17,269 nt of DNA, from the NCBI GenBank assembly GCA_905215115.1, contig CAJMOP010000035.1, positions 1 to 17,269 of the forward strand, in the 5' to 3' direction. The position numbers and the translations under genes were made by a program. Positions 15,105 to 17,269 of this stretch are shown here, one piece after another. A model generated the notes under the pieces. The model was not told where the DNA came from. It saw nothing but the letters and a program-made list of their open reading frames with translations, and ran no database searches. How positions within the stretch are numbered: the stretch's first letter is position 1; the number at the start of each line of letters is the position of its first letter. This DNA is from an uncultured bacterium. GTDB taxonomy: Bacteria > Actinomycetota > Coriobacteriia > Coriobacteriales > Coriobacteriaceae.

Positions 15105-15354
15105 TGTTCACTCCTTCTTGGGGTTTTAAGCACGGGGCGTGGCCACGATGGGTTGTCCTCGTGCCTCCTGACTGCATCCGCGCCGCTCATGGCATTTCGC
15201 GGTTTGGACTCGACGCAGCAGGAGCCGACAAAACAATCGGTACTATACGCGCATCGGGAGCGTATTTCCAGAAAAACCTCGTCTGCCTGCACAACTCCAC
15301 AACTCCCCCGCACAAATGCGTCCGCATGCGACGGAGGAAAACGGATCCCTAGGC
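15105..15354 (-). other. rplE upstream region and leader
   Basis: About 250 bp before rplE with no recognisable gene; translation in all minus-strand frames gives no L24-like sequence. It holds a promoter-like pair and then about 130 bases of potential leader RNA. The leader contains short pairings such as GCACG-CGTGC (15165-15161 with 15135-15131 region) around a self-complementary CGTGGCCACG. An SD-like AGGAGG near 15169-15164 has no start codon at usable distance. Confidence 0.5.
15242..15270 (-). promoter_or_regulatory. Candidate promoter of the rplE-led operon
   Basis: On the minus strand TGGAAA (15270-15265) and TATAGT (15247-15242) are separated by 17 bp. They match the sigma-70-type hexamers at 4 of 6 and 5 of 6 positions. 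Transcription would start near 15235 and leave a leader of about 130 bases before rplE. A promoter is required somewhere here unless the permease transcript reads through. Confidence 0.5.
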
Positions 15355-15421
15355 AGTTGCGGTGAAATAGGGACTGTTTGACGGTTTAGAAGGCTTAAAC
15401 AGTCCGTATTCCACCGCAACT
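15355..15421. repeat. Imperfect palindrome with 25-base arms downstream of the permease
   Basis: Left arm 15355-15379 begins AGTTGCGGTG and ends GGACTGTTT. Right arm 15397-15421 is its reverse complement at 23 of 25 positions, around a 17-base loop. In minus-strand RNA one of the two differences becomes a G-U pair, leaving a single C-C mismatch. It begins 14 bases after the permease stop. No U-run follows on either strand, so it is not a standard terminator. It resembles a dispersed intergenic palindromic element (REP/MITE-like), but only this one copy is seen in the window. Confidence 0.75.
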
Positions 15422-15434
15422 CATATATGGGGCG

Positions 15435-16748
15435 TTATTTTTGGTGGGGCAGGACCAGGTTGAGGACGACGGCGACAAGCGCGGCGACGGCAATGGAGGA
15501 TCCGCCAAAGACGGTGCCGACCCATGCGGGGAATCCAGCGCCGGCAAGCGCGCCGGCCGTGTGCTCGATACCCGTGCCAAAGGCGATAGAGAGACCCATG
15601 AGCGTGGTATCGCGCTGAGACAGGCCGTGGCGGGCAAACATGACCACGCCGTTCATGCCAATGGTCGCGAACACGCCGATCGTGGCGCCGCCGATTACCG
15701 GCTGCGGAATAGACGTGAGCACTGCCGCGCACTTGGGCAGCAGGCCCGCGATGAGCAAGATGGCGGCGGCAAGCGTAAAGACCATGCGGTTGACGACCTT
15801 GTTCTCGGCGATAATGCCCACATTCTGGCCAAAGGTTGCCGTGGGGACGCCGCCAAAAAAGCCTGACAGCATACCGACCAGGCCGTTGGCGATCAGGCCA
15901 CCCGAGATCTGGCTATCGGTCGCAGGGGTATCGAGCGCAGCGGACGACACGGCGGCAAACTCGCCCATGACCTGTACTGCGTTGACAATGGCGACAACGC
16001 CCACAACGGCGCACGCGGCCGGGTCGAACACCAGGCGATGGGCGCCCAGGGCCGGCGGGGCGAACCAGCTGGCGGTCGCGATGGCCGAGAAATCGACCAT
16101 GCCCAACACCGCAGCCAAAACAAAGCCCGCGCAGATACCAGCCAGGATGCTGCCCAGCCTAAGCGCGCCCTTGCCGTAGTTGCCAGCCATAAAGGTGACG
16201 ACGAACGTCACAAGTGCGACGGCCCAGTTGGTGACACTGCCAAAATCGGCCGCGCCCTCCCCGCCCGCCATGGAGGCAACTGCCACTGGGCATAGCGACA
16301 GGCCAATGACAAAGATGACGGTGCCAAGCACCGGGGCCGGAAACAGAAAACTCACGCGCCTAAACAGTAGGCCGAAGAGCGCGACGAGCGCGCCGCCGAT
16401 TACCTGGGCGCCCAGTACGGCCTCAAAACCAAGCTCAAGACCGACTGCCTTGAGCGCCGGCACGAAGGTAAAGCTCGCACCCATCACAATGGGCAGGCCC
16501 GAACCGACGACACCTTTTATGGGAAACTGTTGAAGGAAAATGTCAATCGCCGAGAGGACGAGCGACGCCTGGATGACAGCGGCTTCCTCTTGAGGGGTAA
16601 AGCCACAGACCGACGCGATAATGATGGCGGGCGTGACGATACCCGCGAATGCCGCCAGCACATGCTGCAGTGCATGGGGTAATACCTGCACAAACGAAAC
16701 TTTTCCCGTACGCTCGAACAGGGCATCCCCTGCTGCCGACTCTGCCAT
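15435..16748 (-). CDS. NCS2-family nucleobase permease, probably purine (xanthine/urate) type
   Basis: A membrane protein of the nucleobase-cation symporter-2 family, expected to import a purine or uracil with protons or sodium. About 12-14 hydrophobic segments fill its 437 residues. Family landmarks are QHVLAAFAGI with His29 in the first helix, VGSGLPIVMGASFTFVPAL (81-99), Glu263 in NAVQVMGEF, and the signature at 308-321, QNVGIIAENKVVNR. Gln308-Asn309 favours the xanthine/urate branch over uracil permeases, which usually have Glu-Asn. The normally conserved Thr of the signature is Asn316. An open frame continues to an ATG at 16811, but that codon overlaps a TATAAT box and GGGAGG stands 5 bases before the ATG at 16748, so the latter is chosen. 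The upstream XdhC neighbour supports purine use. Confidence 0.88.
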   Translation of the reverse strand: MAESAAGDALFERTGKVSFVQVLPHALQHVLAAFAGIVTPAIIIASVCGFTPQEEAAVIQASLVLSAIDIFLQQFPIKGVVGSGLPIVMGASFTFVPALKAVGLELGFEAVLGAQVIGGALVALFGLLFRRVSFLFPAPVLGTVIFVIGLSLCPVAVASMAGGEGAADFGSVTNWAVALVTFVVTFMAGNYGKGALRLGSILAGICAGFVLAAVLGMVDFSAIATASWFAPPALGAHRLVFDPAACAVVGVVAIVNAVQVMGEFAAVSSAALDTPATDSQISGGLIANGLVGMLSGFFGGVPTATFGQNVGIIAENKVVNRMVFTLAAAILLIAGLLPKCAAVLTSIPQPVIGGATIGVFATIGMNGVVMFARHGLSQRDTTLMGLSIAFGTGIEHTAGALAGAGFPAWVGTVFGGSSIAVAALVAVVLNLVLPHQK

Positions 16749-16799
16749 TTGCGCCTCCCATACCCTAGGCAGCGGCCCCATGCCGCTCAACGGTCGGAC

Positions 16800-16805
16800 A
16801 TTATA
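16800..16805 (-). promoter_or_regulatory. Candidate -10 box of the permease gene
   Basis: A perfect TATAAT on the minus strand lies 52 bases before the permease start. No good -35 hexamer is found 16-18 bp upstream, so activator dependence is possible. A start near 16793 would leave a leader of about 45 bases, too short for a purine riboswitch. Confidence 0.45.
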
Positions 16806-16875
16806 GGGCATATGGCACAGGTAGCATTTTGACCCGCATGCGGCAGAGGGCTGGGGCAGCTCATTTGGGATGCGA

Positions 16876-17269
16876 CTAGCGCTTGCGGGGGACGAGTTTG
16901 GTGCGACGCAGGTGGATCATCTCGGCGGCGATGGAGATGGCGATCTCCTCGGGGTCCTCGGCCTCGATGGCGACACCGATCGGCAGGTGCAGCTCGTCGA
17001 TCTGGCCCTGCGTGAAGCCCTCCTGCTCCAGGCGGGCGCGCACAAAGGCGGTCTTGCGGCGCGAGCCCAGGCAGCCCAGATAGGCGGGTTTAGCGCGCAT
17101 GGCCTGAATCACCACGTCGATATCGGACTTGTGACCCGCCGTGGCGACGACCACCAAGTCGCGCGGGCCGATGGGGCACAGCTCGCTCAGGTTCTTATAA
17201 TCGACCAGACGACGGTCGTAGACGCCGGGCACCCATTCGGGGGTCAGCGTGCCGGGGCGGTCGTCGCAA
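16876..17269 (-). CDS. XdhC/CoxI-family molybdenum hydroxylase maturation protein, C-terminal part
   Basis: The reading frame is open to the right edge, so the N-terminus is missing; about 130 residues are visible. The Rossmann-type C-terminal domain of XdhC proteins is clear. DDRPG near the edge matches the conserved nucleotide-binding VDDRPE-type segment. VVVATAGHKSDIDVV, AYLGCLGSRRKTA and LHLPIGVAIEAEDPEEIAISIAAEMI are the other family blocks. XdhC proteins handle the molybdenum cofactor and its sulfuration before insertion into xanthine-dehydrogenase-type enzymes; YqeB-type relatives serve selenium-dependent hydroxylases. It is upstream of, and codirectional with, the NCS2 permease at 127 bp. 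The partner enzyme must lie outside the window. Confidence 0.85.
   Translation of the reverse strand, partial: CDDRPGTLTPEWVPGVYDRRLVDYKNLSELCPIGPRDLVVVATAGHKSDIDVVIQAMRAKPAYLGCLGSRRKTAFVRARLEQEGFTQGQIDELHLPIGVAIEAEDPEEIAISIAAEMIHLRRTKLVPRKR

Noticed and set aside
15105..15354. Remnant of rplX (L24) upstream of rplE
   Set aside because: Minus-strand frames there give no KOW-type or L24-like sequence.
16749..16875. Purine riboswitch before the NCS2 permease
   Set aside because: The predicted leader is about 45 bases and no purine-aptamer core could be found.
1..17269. tRNA, rRNA, CRISPR array, insertion sequence, integrase or defence genes
   Set aside because: None seen on either strand; all long frames are accounted for by housekeeping genes or their shadows.

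Overview
The window is a 17.3 kb piece of a moderately high-GC bacterial chromosome. Its core is the second half of the spc ribosomal-protein operon joined to the alpha operon. The gene order is L5-S14-S8-L6-L18-S5-L30-L15-SecY-Adk-Map-IF1-L36-S13-S11-S4-RpoA-L17, followed by TruA. A Zn-ribbon S14, a four-cysteine Adk lid, rpsD inside the alpha operon and strong AGGAGG-type ribosome binding sites fit a Gram-positive actinobacterial lineage. Overall style suggests Coriobacteriia, probably Collinsella or a relative. That assignment is inference, not proof.

Left flank (1-5314). The first 35 codons of a U32-family peptidase run off the left edge on the minus strand. A class A penicillin-binding protein on the plus strand diverges from it. 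It has a long acidic/Thr12/Gly-Ser/Pro tail. The PBP gene converges on argR, and back-to-back intrinsic terminators separate the two. Upstream of argR (minus strand) are a perfect CGAAACAA-N12-TTGTTTCG inverted repeat, an orphan Cys-rich GT2-like glycosyltransferase with a TTG start, and truA. A textbook terminator (perfect 10-bp stem plus seven U) lies between rplQ and truA.

Centre (5341-15104). Eighteen minus-strand genes encode ribosomal proteins, RNA polymerase alpha, the SecY translocon channel, adenylate kinase, methionine aminopeptidase and IF-1. Most spacings are 2-33 bp. adk/map overlap by 4 bp and rplO/secY by 7 bp. Longer gaps hold hairpins (rplR/rplF, rpsH/rpsN) or promoter-like sequence (map/infA, infA/rpmJ). 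Several starts are not ATG: rpsM TTG, rplF, secY and rpsN GTG, infA GTG or TTG.

Right flank (15105-17269). L24, L14, S17 and the rest of the S10/spc genes normally precede rplE. Here there is a 330-bp intergenic region with a candidate promoter for rplE and an imperfect 25-bp-arm palindrome, then an NCS2 nucleobase permease and an XdhC-family protein cut by the right edge. The permease/XdhC pair points to purine uptake and molybdenum-hydroxylase maturation. The most unusual feature of the window is this break in the near-universal L24-L5 junction. I saw no mobile element, CRISPR array, tRNA or rRNA, and no clear undescribed multi-gene system.
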